A DNA stretch of 64,000 nucleotides from Rhodamnia argentea (Eukaryota > Streptophyta > Magnoliopsida > Myrtales > Myrtaceae): positions 36,751,826-36,815,825 of the forward strand of contig NC_063150.1 in NCBI RefSeq assembly GCF_020921035.1, given 5' to 3'. The notes under the pieces were generated by a model. That model did no database searches and was not told the DNA's origin. It saw nothing but the letters and a program-made list of their open reading frames with translations. Below, one piece after another: positions 48,079-60,491 of the stretch. Within the stretch, counting starts at the first letter, position 1. Each line of letters starts with the position of its first letter. The position numbers and the translations under genes were made by a program.

Positions 48079-48984
48079 CAAATCTTTTTTTCATCTAAGC
48101 TCAAATTTTTTCATTGTTCATTTATGAAACCATTTGCAGTTTTTACGTCGCTTGGCGGTCATTTTAGAGGAAAAGGAATTTGACAATGATAACTCACCAG
48201 TTGTGCAGCTCCACAGCCTGATAGTCAACTTCTAATACTTGTTTGGGTGCACAATAATTTGTTGATGTTTTTTCAACCGCATAGAAACACATAGAAATGA
48301 ATCGTTGGAATCTATGAATACTAGAATCGTCATAAGTGGAGCAATTTGATATGAAGCAAGGACTAAGATTCCTATTTCCTGTATTGGTTAGAAACTTGTA
48401 GCAGTATGATCCAGAATGGTACTTTGGTTGTGAAATATGCATATGCCGTCCGTTGATCTACATGGACTTTCATTGACAATACAAAAAGAGGCACCTTTGG
48501 CATTGTGCCGCTGAATGAAGTTACTGCCATGAGTCGGGTATCGAGGGTTGATGTATTGATGCTCAAGTTTCCCCGAACAATACAATTGAGCGAGCCAATA
48601 GCTGGGTTGTGTTGCATGGTTTATCATACAACTGGTGAAGATAAAAGGAATTTGCAACCAAATTGAGATTTGAAATATGAAAGTGGACAGATAGACCAAC
48701 AGTTACACGACATTACCATGACAATCGACAAAAGACACATACTTACGATTTGCGAAATACTAAAAGTCGAGACGAGATGTTGGACCTACTAGATTAGAAG
48801 TGATATAGAGTTGGTTGGCCGTGGTTCTTCTCCAGATGAAGTTCAGTTCCGTCCACTTTTCACTGAAAGGACTTGATACGAATTACTGCTGTTTGTGAAA
48901 GCAAAATAAGGAAAAGTAGGACCCAATTAATTGGAGGATGTAGTGCTGTATGGACGGCAAGTTTTAGAGGATAAACTGTTTTTC
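48079..48984. other. Intergenic region, 3' of NDC1
   Basis: Likely NDC1 3' UTR, then AT-rich spacer. Overlapping minus-strand ORFs at 48,194-48,699 show no family resemblance. Confidence 0.4.
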
Positions 48985-48994
48985 CGTTTAGTTT

Positions 48995-49318
48995 AGGAAA
49001 ATTGTCCAAAAAGTCTTAAAACTATCTCAGTATTGCCAATTCAATCCCAAACCTTTTAATTTTGCCAATTGAGTTCTAAGCTTTTTCATATTTTGCCAAA
49101 TGAGTCTTGAGTCGAGTTCTATTGAAAATTATCCATGTTAGCGTTGGTCGTGTCATGTAGGATGACTAATATCCACATCATCGATTTCCAGCTAAAATTG
49201 GTCGGATGGACTTAATTGGCAAAACATGGAAAAGTTTAGACTCAGTTGACAAAATTAAAAGATTTATGATTGAATTGACAAAACTACAATAGGGTTTAGA
49301 CTTGGTGGACAATTTTCT
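48995..49318. mobile_element. Complete TIR element, family B (copy B3), with a 10-bp target duplication
   Basis: 324 bp. The ends are inverted repeats (left AGGAAAATTGTCCAAAAAG, right ending GGTGGACAATTTTCT). Flanks CGTTTAGTTT (48985-48994) and CGCTTAGTTT (49319-49328) are a 10-bp target duplication with one mismatch. The interior alternates 'tcaatcccaaac/ttttaattttgcca' phrases in inverted order. No ORF. A non-autonomous DNA transposon, Mutator-like by duplication length. Confidence 0.8.
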
Positions 49319-49852
49319 CGCTTAGTTTTGATGTTGCTCCTATGGAACTCCTTTCTCATTCTATTGTCCACCTACGATTTGATTTAAGGAAAAAACTGAA
49401 TGCCAAGTTGCCAAACAGTCTAGCTAAAGCTTTTGCCTAACAAAATAAAATGGAAAATCAAACTAAAATGGAAGGCGAAACTCACATATATGTTGCCTGG
49501 GAGAGGAAGTTGGGGCATGTATAATCTTCTAGGCGGCTCGCCAAGGGAATGCTGGGGCCAAGATGAAGTCACAACCTTTGCTACAACTCACTAACACCAA
49601 ACAAGACCATTGGCAATTCGAAGCAGTCTAGACATCCACATGCTTTAAAGGAATTGAAACTTTATATTAGTGAAAAAATCTGACTATACCGCTATATTTG
49701 AGCTTCACAGGTGTCGGTTCCGGAGATGTCATGAATGCATTTACTATGGTGGTTGTTTATTCACAAGTTCAAAAAATCAAAGCAGACACTCATCCTATCT
49801 CACCTCACTCACTTCATCCTCCTGCCTATCAAATTCTTAAACCATGACTCTT

Positions 49853-52800
49853 TCACCTTTCTTCAGCAGAAATCAGGACGGGCGGCTGGTTTAAATGGTG
49901 CAGCTCGTTTTCGGGATTTGGTAATCCTTCATCCACGTGATCGCAGATTGGATCACAATCAACAAAGAAGTCGTCCACCGCTGCTAGTGACTGTAATTGC
50001 CGAGCGAGAGATGAAATAGTCTTCTGGCACTCTGCAAACTTGCTAGCAGCGACTGCTAGCTCTTGCTCCTGTTTTACATAACAAAACTAAATGAGAACTT
50101 TACACGAAAAATAAATTTAGACTAAGTCATGATCGCCCATTTAGCATAAACAGAACGTTGGTATGCTGATCTTATTAGAAAGTGGATAGAGTCAGCAAGC
50201 GCAGTATTGGTCAAAGAGCCACAACCCGCAAAAGAAAAATACTTCGCCTAGCATGAGCATTTTCTGGTTGAGGAAGTTTAGAAGCACCCCAACGTAGCAC
50301 TGTAAGATGCCTTTTGTGCTTGAAAATTACATTATATCACAGATCTAGTTATTTTAAAAAAACTCTGATTTTTAGGAGTGATTTGAAATTCTATATTAAC
50401 CTCTGAATGTCTTCGATTCTATAGTGAAACTTGCAATTTGTTTTGAGTGTGCCCCAATCATACAGTTTGTACTAGTAAAGTATAAGATGCTGAAGCAGCA
50501 GCTCCTGTTTCTAACATAGCTATGTGACGTCAATATCAAAATCAAAACCATGTTGCGTTACCGGAGAATAGATCCTGTCGTCTTCCTTGAGAATGGCTAT
50601 AAATAAATAAGCATTCACATCGGAGAATGAAGTAATATCTCAAAAGAATGCACTGAAACCAGATGTCCAGACACAGGATGTGCATGTAATCTCTCTTTTC
50701 TCATGTAGATGGAACTCACCCTACATGCAACTGTAACGTCGCTACTCAAAACGAGTAGCAGGTTTGTTGACAAACTCGATAAATTATGTGGAAAGCAATA
50801 CCATCTCGATAATTTATTCATGTTATCACGCCTTCGATTAGACATAGACCAACTTCCACAAGCCATAGAGAACTAACCTGCTTTACTTTTAGCTCCTCAC
50901 CAGAGACAGACACATGCTGGAGCTCGGTCTCATGCTGCAGTTCAGCATCCCTTTTCATCTTTAGATTTTCATCCTCCAGCTTCCGACATCTTGCCTCATT
51001 TTCACCAGACAATGCACGCTCTCTTTCGACCTCTTCTTGTAATAATTTCACGTTAAGGAGCAAGTTTTTCATCTCCTCTTCAACATTCATCAGTCTTGAC
51101 TCTGTCACTTCCATCCTCTCAAGGGTAATCCTTGCTTCCTCTTCTGCAGCTTGCTTCGATTTTTGTGCTGCAGACAACATGATGTTGAGTTCTGCCAATC
51201 TCATCTCAACCTCGTTGAGCTGACTCCATGACGTTTCAAGTTGCTTTTGACATTGATTTAGAGCCATCTCTAGCTTCTCCATTTCTGCTTCCTTCTTCTC
51301 TAATTCCTCCTCCAGCTCTGCCGTTCTATTGATCATGGCTTCAAGCTCGGATTTGAGAGGGATTTCATCAGCTTTGTTTTGATCCAGAGCGGGCTCCACT
51401 CCTTGGCCGCAGCTTCCACTTTCTCCATCTGGTAAAGCTGCAAGCCTTTCCATTTCCAGAAAATCATCCATTAAATCAAGTTCTCCTGAAGATACCATGA
51501 GATTCTTTCCAAAAGATTTGTCTTTCTTAAAATGGTCGAGCTCAGTTATTAGAGCAGATGCCCATGACTCGGTGTGGCATGGCTCACAATCTTTTGGCTC
51601 CAAGCAACTCGCTTTCTGCACATCATTGTCAACTGCTAGCAGTCTATCCCCTACATCTGATTGGCTATCGGTGAAGGACTCTACACAAACCGACGATGCA
51701 GAGAAAGACTTAAGATCGTTCATCGCAGTTGCCTTCCGAGACATGGCTCTGAGTCTGCGGCATTCGGCTTCAATCCTAGCTACCTTCTTTATGCTCTCTA
51801 AATGCTGTTTGCTGGCTGTTTCTGCTGCTTGGGTGCTCAAATCTCGCTCAATAATCCTAATTTCTAGCTCCTCAGACAGGGAAAGGACTTTGGCTTTGAG
51901 GGCCACATTCTCTTTTTCAGCAGCATCAAGCTTAGGGCCAAGATCAGAACTTATAACTGAAGAAACTTCACTCTTGGCAGCTTGAAGCTGGGCATGGACG
52001 TCTGAAAGCTCAGTCTCAAGCTCGGCCTTTGTTGATTCCCACTCATGAGTTTTCTTGATCACAGCTTCTTGGATCTTCTGCTCTTGCTCTTCCCTCACCT
52101 GTCTGAGCTGCCGCAGACATTCCTTAAGCGCTCCATCAAGATGACTGATTCGATCTTCCAGCGTCGAGTTCTTTTGTGTCGCAGCCTCCAGTTGTTTCTT
52201 CAGCACCAAGACTTCATTTTCAGCCATCTCCCATCCTACGATTGAATATTAGAAGGAAAGAACTTACAACGATGTACATAAGTGCAAAAAAGGGAAATCT
52301 GAATGCGATGTCGGATAGATGTAATGCAGCGACAGTTGAAGTAGATGTTATCCTCAATCTGAAACTCCATGTGAGTTCAGTTCACTCTTGCTCTGATTGA
52401 AAGCTTCCAATCTCGTTACCCCAGACATGAAACGCAGACATCAAGAGAATAAATCATTATGCTGTGGTTACGGATCATGCTACAGAACTACAAGAATACT
52501 TGGCAAATATCTTTTTGGCAGAAAAGAAAACCATGGCTCCTTGATCTTCATCCCTATTAGTGTTATTAAGTTCTCTCTTTCCAAATCACGGCCAGGCTCT
52601 GCTATAGACAAGTTCAGATGTCCCTCCTAGACAGAAACAAGAAAAACTGACAGAAAACTTGCTTCGTTTTTAAGGTAGCGTTAAAAATGCGAAGAAACCA
52701 AACTAGGTTCTCTCTCATATAGATGCTTGGTGTTTCATCTAAGAAACATCAGTTTTTGATGCACTACCTGATACAGCTTCTTCTGCGACTTTAGCATGCT

Positions 52801-53515
52801 GCTTCACTAATTCTTCCTTGGCGCTAACATTCAGAAGCGCAGCAGATAATTTCTCTGATAGAGTCCTCATACCCTCACCTGCTTCCTCATCCGCAACTGC
52901 AACTTTAGATGTGACTTCTTGAGATTGACTGCTATGCGCTGGATATGCCTTTAGAAACAAGCCAAGGAACCCCAATGTTCATCCATCACCAAGCTATGTA
53001 AAAGCTAAATTAATCTTGCAGAACATATCAGGAAATGAGAGAGGAGTGTGGCAGGAGGGAAGGATTAGGGCGATTGCATTTCCACACAAAGCATAGTGAA
53101 TCGTCCAGTTATCGAGCATGATCTCCATGGCACAGTTCTTGGAAAATGTCAGCAATATATGACCATGTTGGTCACTTTTGGGACTCCTCCTCAAGTATAA
53201 TCACAATCACCCTTGAGGGGATCAATTACACAAAAGCAATATTGTCTGAAGACTAATCTGTGTGCAATAGCAGATAGTTTTATTATTTTCTGGTGTTCAA
53301 TGAAAATGAACAACAATATGGCATCATTAATGAGAGCATGTTCACTAACCTGCAAAGGCAAGAACCAATTGATTCAGTTAAAGAAGATAGACATTTTTAC
53401 GAACCTGTTCATCGGAAAACCGTCCAGAATGAGAGGACAACGAACCCGAGCTCTCTGTTTCTCCAGGACTCTTCTCCGATGACTTCCTTCGCCAAAGCCA
53501 AGACCGGCGGTCCAT
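49853..53515 (-). CDS. Filament-like plant protein (FPP family coiled coil)
   Basis: Four coding exons on the minus strand: 53405-53515, 52768-52948, 50878-52235 and 49853-50068, total 1866 nt, 621 residues. It begins with the FPP signature [19 protein letters not shown], then [33 protein letters not shown], the heptad-rich [13 protein letters not shown], and [18 protein letters not shown] conserved central [14 protein letters not shown] and [16 protein letters not shown] follow, then long coiled coil through about residue 545. The last exon encodes [28 protein letters not shown]. This fits the shorter FPP members (FPP1-3). FPPs interact with VETH/COG components and bind cortical microtubules or endomembrane traffic sites. 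A 5' UTR intron is likely upstream (about 53.6-54.3 kb), but its ends are not fixed. Confidence 0.93.
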
Positions 53516-53963
53516 CGCGGACTCTGCCGCAGCAGGCAGATTTCAGACTCTAACTACCATGCCAGCAATTCTTATCACCCAAATCACTCTCTGGGCAAAT
53601 TCAGAACTTCAACAGCAATCCGGGCGATACCCAGAAGAGGAAAAGGATCAAAGCTCAAACTGTTTCAACCGAAAAAGTGTGATTTCTTTCCTAAGAATTC
53701 CAAGCTTCGCTTAGAATGCACTCCCCAACAGCTTGAGCTTCGCGATCGACGAATTCTTAAATCTCAAAAGTCTCCAAAAATGGAACTTTATTCGATACGT
53801 GAAAAGGACTGGAGAGAGTATAAAGACTTCATACGAAGCGGTTCAATTTGCAACTAACGTGCTTGAATACAGCCTTCATCCAGAATTACTTGAAGCACAA
53901 TGCTCGAACAGCTCTTCTGATTGGCACCAAACCCATAAATCCCCCAAAATTCACGCCATATCA

Positions 53964-54007
<44 letters not shown>

Positions 54008-55237
54008 GACCACAAGAGAAATGTGAAAATGCTCAATACCCAACTTCCGAAAATATCTGCGAAAATTCAACAAAAATAAAGGTTGGCAAAGACCCACTTC
54101 TTCGTCACAACTATAATGAACTCCAAATGGCTTAAAGGCTGACAAAATTCAATCTTTACACATGAAATGACCATGGTTGATTATTGAAGCTATTTAAATT
54201 GACGCAAAACTAAAATACCTGCTCTGACAGGGGAAGCACGATCAAGATCAGCATTGAGACAATGATTGCTGTAATGGAAATCCCAATGCAGACATGTCTC
54301 TGGCCTCAGATCTGAGGAATGTCAGCCAAGTGGGGAGAGAGAGAGATTGAATGAAGAGAAGGTGTGGGGGGTTCTTGTTCTTCTATTGATTTTCTTGGAC
54401 AGCAAAAATCTTGTAGCTTTACGAGAAATTATTAAAGAAGGGTCCTGATGAATGAGAAGACTTTTTGATTGATAAGTTTAATAATCACTTGTCATCATCT
54501 TCAAAGAAGTTTGTCTGTCAGTCTGCCATTTTCCCAAATAGACGGCGCGCGATTCCCGCCTTTCTTCCTCAGGTACGTCTCCTTGCCACTCATAAAGATG
54601 CTTCTGTGTTTTGTCGCTGACATCGCAGTGCAATCAGTGACGGGAATTGAGGGCCAGATTGAGAACGAGGGTCGATCACAAAGAATAACGTCTGAGATTT
54701 CACTGTCCTCAAAAACTGATCTTGGGACGAGACGAAAATGGTGTTATGGAATGAACAAATATCTTCCACGACAGCCATTCTTGTGGGAAACCACCTTTTT
54801 CCCAATTATATCGAAGAGGAAGCCTATTAAAAGAGAACGCAATTTTTCCTGTCGGAGAGAGATTTTTGAATAGGTGGTAAATGTTAGAAAATTGTTGGTA
54901 AAAAAGTTTTTTTTTGGTCGAAAGAGAATGCAATTTTTCCTGTTAATTTTTTTGTAATTTACCCTTACTTTTGTGAAACTCATAATATTTATCTTTTCTA
55001 CTAACTCTTATAGCGATCTTTATCGAGAGACTTACCAACTTATTTTTCTATCAAATTACCTACTAATTTTGACAACTGACTCTAATTTGAACTACTTATC
55101 AACGATAATTACTTTTTTTCCCCTTAATTGTCATATTTTCTTATTGTTCAACAACTTTATTTGTTTCTCTTCCGAATGTTTTAATTTCATTAAATCTTTC
55201 ATGTAAATTTACCAATCATTAACTCTTAAAACGAATC
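53516..55237. other. FPP promoter/leader and AT-rich intergenic DNA
   Basis: Contains a GA microsatellite with CAGA interruptions at about 53,964-54,007, probably in the FPP leader, and another GA run near 54,336. No further gene seen. Confidence 0.45.
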
Positions 55238-55247
55238 CGTCAAACAC

Positions 55248-56741
55248 AGGAAAAATTATCTAAAAAGTCCTAAACATATTGCGTCTTTGCTAATTCAGTC
55301 ATAAAATTTTTAATTTTGTCAATTAAATCTTAAACATTTTCACGTTTTGTGAATTGAGTCCATCATGTCAATTTTGGTCGAAAAACTGATGTGGATGCTA
55401 GCCATCGCACTTGGCAATGTCGGCGTTGAAATGAATAATTTTTAATGATATTTTAATATCTTTTAAAATATATTTTTTTGGGATTTGTTCACTAGAAGTC
55501 CTAAAATTTGTTACAAAAGTACAATTGAGTTCTAAAACTTATAAAAAATGCAATGAAGTCCTAAAACTTGCCAAGTAAAAGCAATCAAGTCATTCCGTTA
55601 ACTTCATCCAATTGAACTAACGGAAAATGATGATGTGGCAATTTTTTATTATTTTTTACGATACATCTTGCTGAGATAGCGCCATGTCAGAAAAAAATTG
55701 AAAATTAAAAGGGAGAAAATAAGAAAAACAACATGTAAGGGCTTTTTTTTTTACTGTTCATCATCTTCCTTCTCCATGAGTGCATCCATTTCATGTTCTT
55801 CTTTCTCTATTTTGTTCATTAGGTAAGCATAGGCAAACCTTACTGCCTCTTCGTTTTCTCTCCGTCTACTCCTCTTCCTTCTCTTCGTGCTCGACCCCCG
55901 AATATGAGTTCAAGCTCTCACCACGAGCAAAGGTCGAGCTCAGATCAGAGGCTGACCTTGAAGCCGCAAGTGCGACTCGACCCAATATAGGGTCGAGTTC
56001 GAGCAGCACGGTGCTTGCCCGTTGGGAGCTTGCCAGAACCGGCTTCAAAGCTCGCGGCCATGGCAGGTTGCACTTGAAGCCGGATCTAGGCGGCCTTGGT
56101 TGTTTGCACTCAAACCCAGATTTGGGCGGCCAAAGGCCATGGTGGACGTTGAAAGGGCTTAATTGCATCAACTTGTCAAGTTTTAAGATTTGATTGCACA
56201 TTTTGTAAGTTTTAAAACTTAATTGCACTTTTGTAACAAGTTTTAGGCATTGATATGAACAATTTTTAATGATATTTTAATATCTTTTTTAATACTTTTT
56301 TCTTTTTTCTTTTTCTGTTTTCCTTATGTTTTTTTTCTTTTTTTCTTTTCCCTTTTTCCCTCCGCTGGTCATTGTCGAGCCTCGTGATGGCTGGCGGAGG
56401 TTGTTGGCGCCCTTGCTTGAGTTTGGCGACCTTTGATGGCCATCCGTGAGGCTCGGTGGTGGTCGGCGGATGGAAAAAGGAGACAAGAGAAAGAGAAAAA
56501 AAGGTAGAAGAAAACAGAAATAATAAAAATTAATAATAAATTTGTATATTTATTGTTCATGTCAGTGTCGGTTATGCTATGTAGGACGGACGGTGTCCAC
56601 GTTAGCCATTTAAGGCCAAATTTGACTGCATGTACTCAATTGGCAAAAAATCAAAATGTTTAAGACTTAATTGACAAAATTAAAATCTTTATACTGCATT
56701 GGAAAAATGCAACATATTCAGAACTTTTTGGACAATTTTCT
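55248..56741. mobile_element. TIR element, family B (copy B4), carrying a nested family A element
   Basis: Ends match copy B3 (left AGGAAAAATTATCTAAAAAG, right ...TTTTTGGACAATTTTCT). CGTCAAACAC flanks both sides exactly (55238-55247 and 56742-56751), a perfect 10-bp target duplication. The element spans 1494 bp because a family A element and extra sequence sit inside it. No transposase. Confidence 0.85.
55488..56270. mobile_element. Nested TIR element, family A (copy A2), with a coding-like interior
   Basis: Inverted ends: left near 55,488-55,560 (AAATTTGTTACAAAAGTACA), right near 56,165-56,265 (inverse complement, TTTTGTAACAAGTTTTAGG). A 35-38 bp direct repeat (text AATTTTTAATGATATTTTAA) lies just outside on the left (about 55,433-55,465) and at the right margin (about 56,252-56,288). 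Between them, 55,780-56,160 is GC-rich and open on both strands, as in transposons that capture host gene pieces. No product is recognised. Confidence 0.65.
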
Positions 56742-56751
56742 CGTCAAACAC

Positions 56752-59060
56752 GGGAATTTTAAGATCCTTTGTTTCTTGGAAAATAAATGATTTGGAAATT
56801 TATTTCTAAAAATGATCACTCACATAACTTGAAAAAATCACTGCTTATATCGCTTGGAAAAATGAATGAATAAAAATAATTTTTATCATTCACTAAAATG
56901 TTTAGACATAAATTATTGTAGATAATGAAATTTTTTTATCGGTCAATCATTTCAAGCGACATGAGCAATCATTTTAAATTTTTTTTTTCAAAACTATGCA
57001 TTTTTCATGAAACAAACGGAGTCTAATATGTTGCAATTGTCAATTCTTATACCATGAATCAGTGATAGCTCGAATATAGGAAACTAGATGACATTTGGAA
57101 GCGACACCATCTGATAGTGTATCCTTGTGATCGAATGCTTTTGTGTTAATCAATAAGTAATACAACTTTTTAAAATTAATTAAGTTAATCCTATTGAAAC
57201 AAGAACGGCATACCATTGCATTTTGTGTCATCATGGACAGGACGGCAATTTCATTATTTGATTCCTTTGGGACTTGGAGTGTGGCTTCTTCACTTTTGGG
57301 TCACGATGATTATGTCGAAGTTTGCTTTTCGTCATTTACTAATATCCTCAACTTTCAGGCTTTCAAAATGTATTTAATGTACGTATCTGCATGGATGGGC
57401 TGAATCTCCATAGGATTTTCAAAATAGGGAAAAGAAAGTACCAACTTGGCTAATTTTCTCGTGACAAGAGAGCCCGCCATGTGGATAAATACAGCCTATA
57501 CGATGTACGAGCCGAGATTCGAACGTGTGATCTTTGCCGCATGTATACAAACGGAGAGTGAGGCGTCGTTATCGGTTCGAAAGTGATACTTTTTGTCCGA
57601 TTGAAGAAGGAATTGGTTGGTCCCCCATTTATTGCCTGTGGTTGCTAAATCAACATTTGCCTCGGCCTATGATTTTGATTTCTAGGTTAAAAACGTGATA
57701 TCTTGAAACTAAAGGGAGAAAGGAATGTTCTCTTGGTAAAATAAGGGAGACGTGGAATGTATTGATGACTTTGGGAGGGTGATTTTGACATGTCGTTGGA
57801 CGAGATTTGTCGGCTTTAACTTTCACAATACTTCACATGGAATAGCAAAGCACATGGCACTTGCTCAGTTCCTCTCCTCATTATTAAGTTCAATTAGACT
57901 CCAACTATATTGCGCAGAAATCGTGCTCGATTTAGTTGTTCTTTTTCCTATGTGAAAGAATAATCTCGACGGCATGTTCACGTACAATTTCTCATATCTT
58001 ACCTCATAAATCAAGCTAATAATTTCTTCATATAGTGCTCTGAGATTAACCCGACAAAATGTTCACGTAAAATTCCCTTATCTCGCCCCATCAATCAAAC
58101 TAATTTAATTATTCATCCGATACTTGCAGGTTGCCCGATCCTCGTCCTAAACTAAGATTCCGCATCTATCGTTGGCGTAGCAATGCCGGATTTGTTACTT
58201 AGGATGGGTGAATCGTAAGCAAAATCGAAGTTCTAACACGTTCATCAAGTGGAGTGTTGAGTTTGTTGGGTGTTTGGTCCTCAATCCTCCTCTTGAACCG
58301 GAGGAAGGAAAAGCGCTTTGTCCCGAAAGCCAAAGCTGCTTGTTTACATTCTGTCTCAAGCTTCTTTCACCTTTTTCCTATCTATCCCTTGTGGCAAAAA
58401 CTCAAAACTTTTGTCCTTTGAATTCTCAAAGGGGTATTGCAAATTATCAAATGATGGGGACGTGCATGCGCCACCGGACAGATCGCATCAACACGGGAAA
58501 AAGATCATAAGAATGTGCTGAATTGAAGGACAGTAACAAGGAAGACGTGACCCCTTTGATTGCTCATTTCTCGCTTTGGGGTCACCTCCAACATGTGAAA
58601 TGAAATGAATTGTCCCTATTCAAGCCACGCTGAATCTTGGCATTCTTAGGTTTTGGTAGGAGGAGTACAAAACGGGCAATGTCATCGATAAACTGGCTTA
58701 TGAGGGAACGAGGTTATACGGGCGAGGCCCAACTCAAGGCGTGGCATATTGCTTTAGGGCCCGTTTCCATATTTCATAGGATCATCGTCTCAAAGTCATC
58801 GACTCATGGTATCGACATATGGACAGAAGCAAATGTATCGTCCATGGACAGACGTGGGTACTCGTTATATCTTTATTTAGATCAAGTTTTGCCCATTTTT
58901 ACGGTGATTGATTCCTGTTGAATCACAAACTAAAAAAAGAAAAGAAAAAGGATGTCAAACGGCGGGGTTATGCATAGTTTTAAATTATTACATGTCATAG
59001 TAGTTTGTGCGGAGATCGCCATGAAAATACATGAGCTAGTACAACAAGGTTATGATTGAG
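56752..59060. other. Intergenic region, no gene recognised
   Basis: AT-rich with scattered short ORFs (for example 57,194-57,403, 57,752-57,955 and 58,637-58,921) without family resemblance. A short diverged direct repeat occurs at about 57,965-58,025 and 58,050-58,110 (around ATGTTCACGTAMAATT). Confidence 0.45.
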
Positions 59061-59063
59061 GAA

Positions 59064-59483
59064 GGGAAAATGACATAAATGGTCCATAAACTTTGGCCCA
59101 ATGTGCTATGTTGTCCCTAAAGTTTTAATTTGCTCAATGTGGTCCTTGAACTTTAGACTAATGTGTAATATTATCTCTGAACTTTCAACTTGTTCCATGT
59201 ACTTCTTGAACTTTTTGTGCATGTTTAATTTAGTCCCCAAACTATAAGAAAATGTTTAGTTTTGTTCCTAGACTTGAATCAATGGAAGGGTAACATAAAA
59301 CATCGTCTAGGGACAAGATTGTACATATACTAAAAGTTCATAGACCACATTTAACAAGTTAGAAGTTTAGGGACGACGTTACATATGGAGTTGAAGTTCA
59401 CGAGCCACATTAAACAAATGAAAAGTCTAGGGACGGCATTGCACGTTAGACTAAAGTTTAAAGACTATTTGTATCATTATCCC
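59064..59483. mobile_element. TIR element, family E, non-autonomous
   Basis: About 420 bp fold-back. The left end reads GGGAAAATGACATAAATGG then 'tccataaactttggcc'. The right end, in inverse complement, reads GGGATAATGATACAAATAG then 'tctttaaactttagtc'. The interior repeats 'gtccctaaagtttt' phrases in both orientations. No clear target duplication and no ORF. Confidence 0.65.
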
Positions 59484-59518
59484 ATTAATAAACCATAGAA
59501 GTACCCTAAAAAATAAAA

Positions 59519-59957
59519 TGGCTAATACCACGAAACTATCAAAATTGGTACACTTGTGATAGATTTATCAAAAATTAATTTTTTATCACCAAAAGCCTCA
59601 AACTATTACATATGTGATAAATTTATCCTCCGTTAGTTTTTGTTAAATTTTATTATCAAATTGCTGAATTGGATGACATATGGCAGTTGATGGGTGTAGC
59701 GGTTTGAGGTATTTACCCTATGTTTGTCATGGATATTCCAGTTAGAAATTTTTTGTGGTATTAATCCAATTTAACGAAAATTAATAGAGAGTAAATTTGT
59801 CATAGAAATATTAGTTTGGGATTTTGGTGGTAAAAAAAGTAGTTCATGGTAAATTTGTTATATATGTACCAATTTGAAGTATTGGGTGGTCAAACAATTA
59901 ATTTGAGGTAAATTTGTCACGGGTATACTAGATGGAAATTTTTCGTGATCTTAAACC
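59519..59957. mobile_element. TIR element, family D (copy D1)
   Basis: About 435 bp. The left end CTAATACCACGAAACTATC is matched inversely by the right end (complement TTTAAGATCACGAAAAATT). The interior consists of diverged units of 'ggtacacttgtgataaattta' type. Non-autonomous and AT-rich, without an ORF. Confidence 0.6.
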
Positions 59958-60058
59958 AAAACAAAACATTATCCGTAGATGTTCTTTTCCTAAGTGAAGT
60001 AGCCGAGTTTGTGATCACCCTTACAGATAAAAAGTAATTATACGCATGTGTCCAAATT

Positions 60059-60491
60059 TAAACATACATGAGAAAATGGGCATAAGGACATCGAAGTGCC
60101 AAAGTTTGTGTACGTCACTCACTTTGCTACTAAAACATTTTGCAGGCTCACTTAAGTTCTAAATCGAAGAAAAAACAATCACTTAAGTGCCAACGATGAT
60201 AAATTCCGGCCAAAAAATTTACGTGGCATTTATAATTAAAATATTTTAGAGACACATCATTTATAAATAAAAATTAGTCCACGTGGTGATTATTTTAAAA
60301 ACAAATTCAGTCCACATAGCAATTTTTTTTTTAAAATTCAGTCTCAAACTTAAAAATAAGCTTAAAAAAACTGAAAAGAGAAAAAAGGGAAAGGGGGGGG
60401 GGGGTTTGTTTGGCCGCGAGGGTTGTGCCATTGTAACCCTTCCAAACCCTTTTTTAAAAAACTTTTTTTAGTTTTTTTAGCTTATTTTTTA
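60059..60491. other. AT-rich spacer between the two family D elements
   Basis: Low-complexity sequence with a run of about 11 G near 60,396-60,406. The text around 60,100-60,250 (cacgtggcatttataatta) recurs in part at 61,480-61,600 in inverse orientation, hinting at a further fold-back that encloses copy D2. Confidence 0.4.

Noticed and set aside
51497-51985. 162-codon plus-strand ORF within the FPP gene
   Set aside because: Antisense shadow of the long FPP exon.
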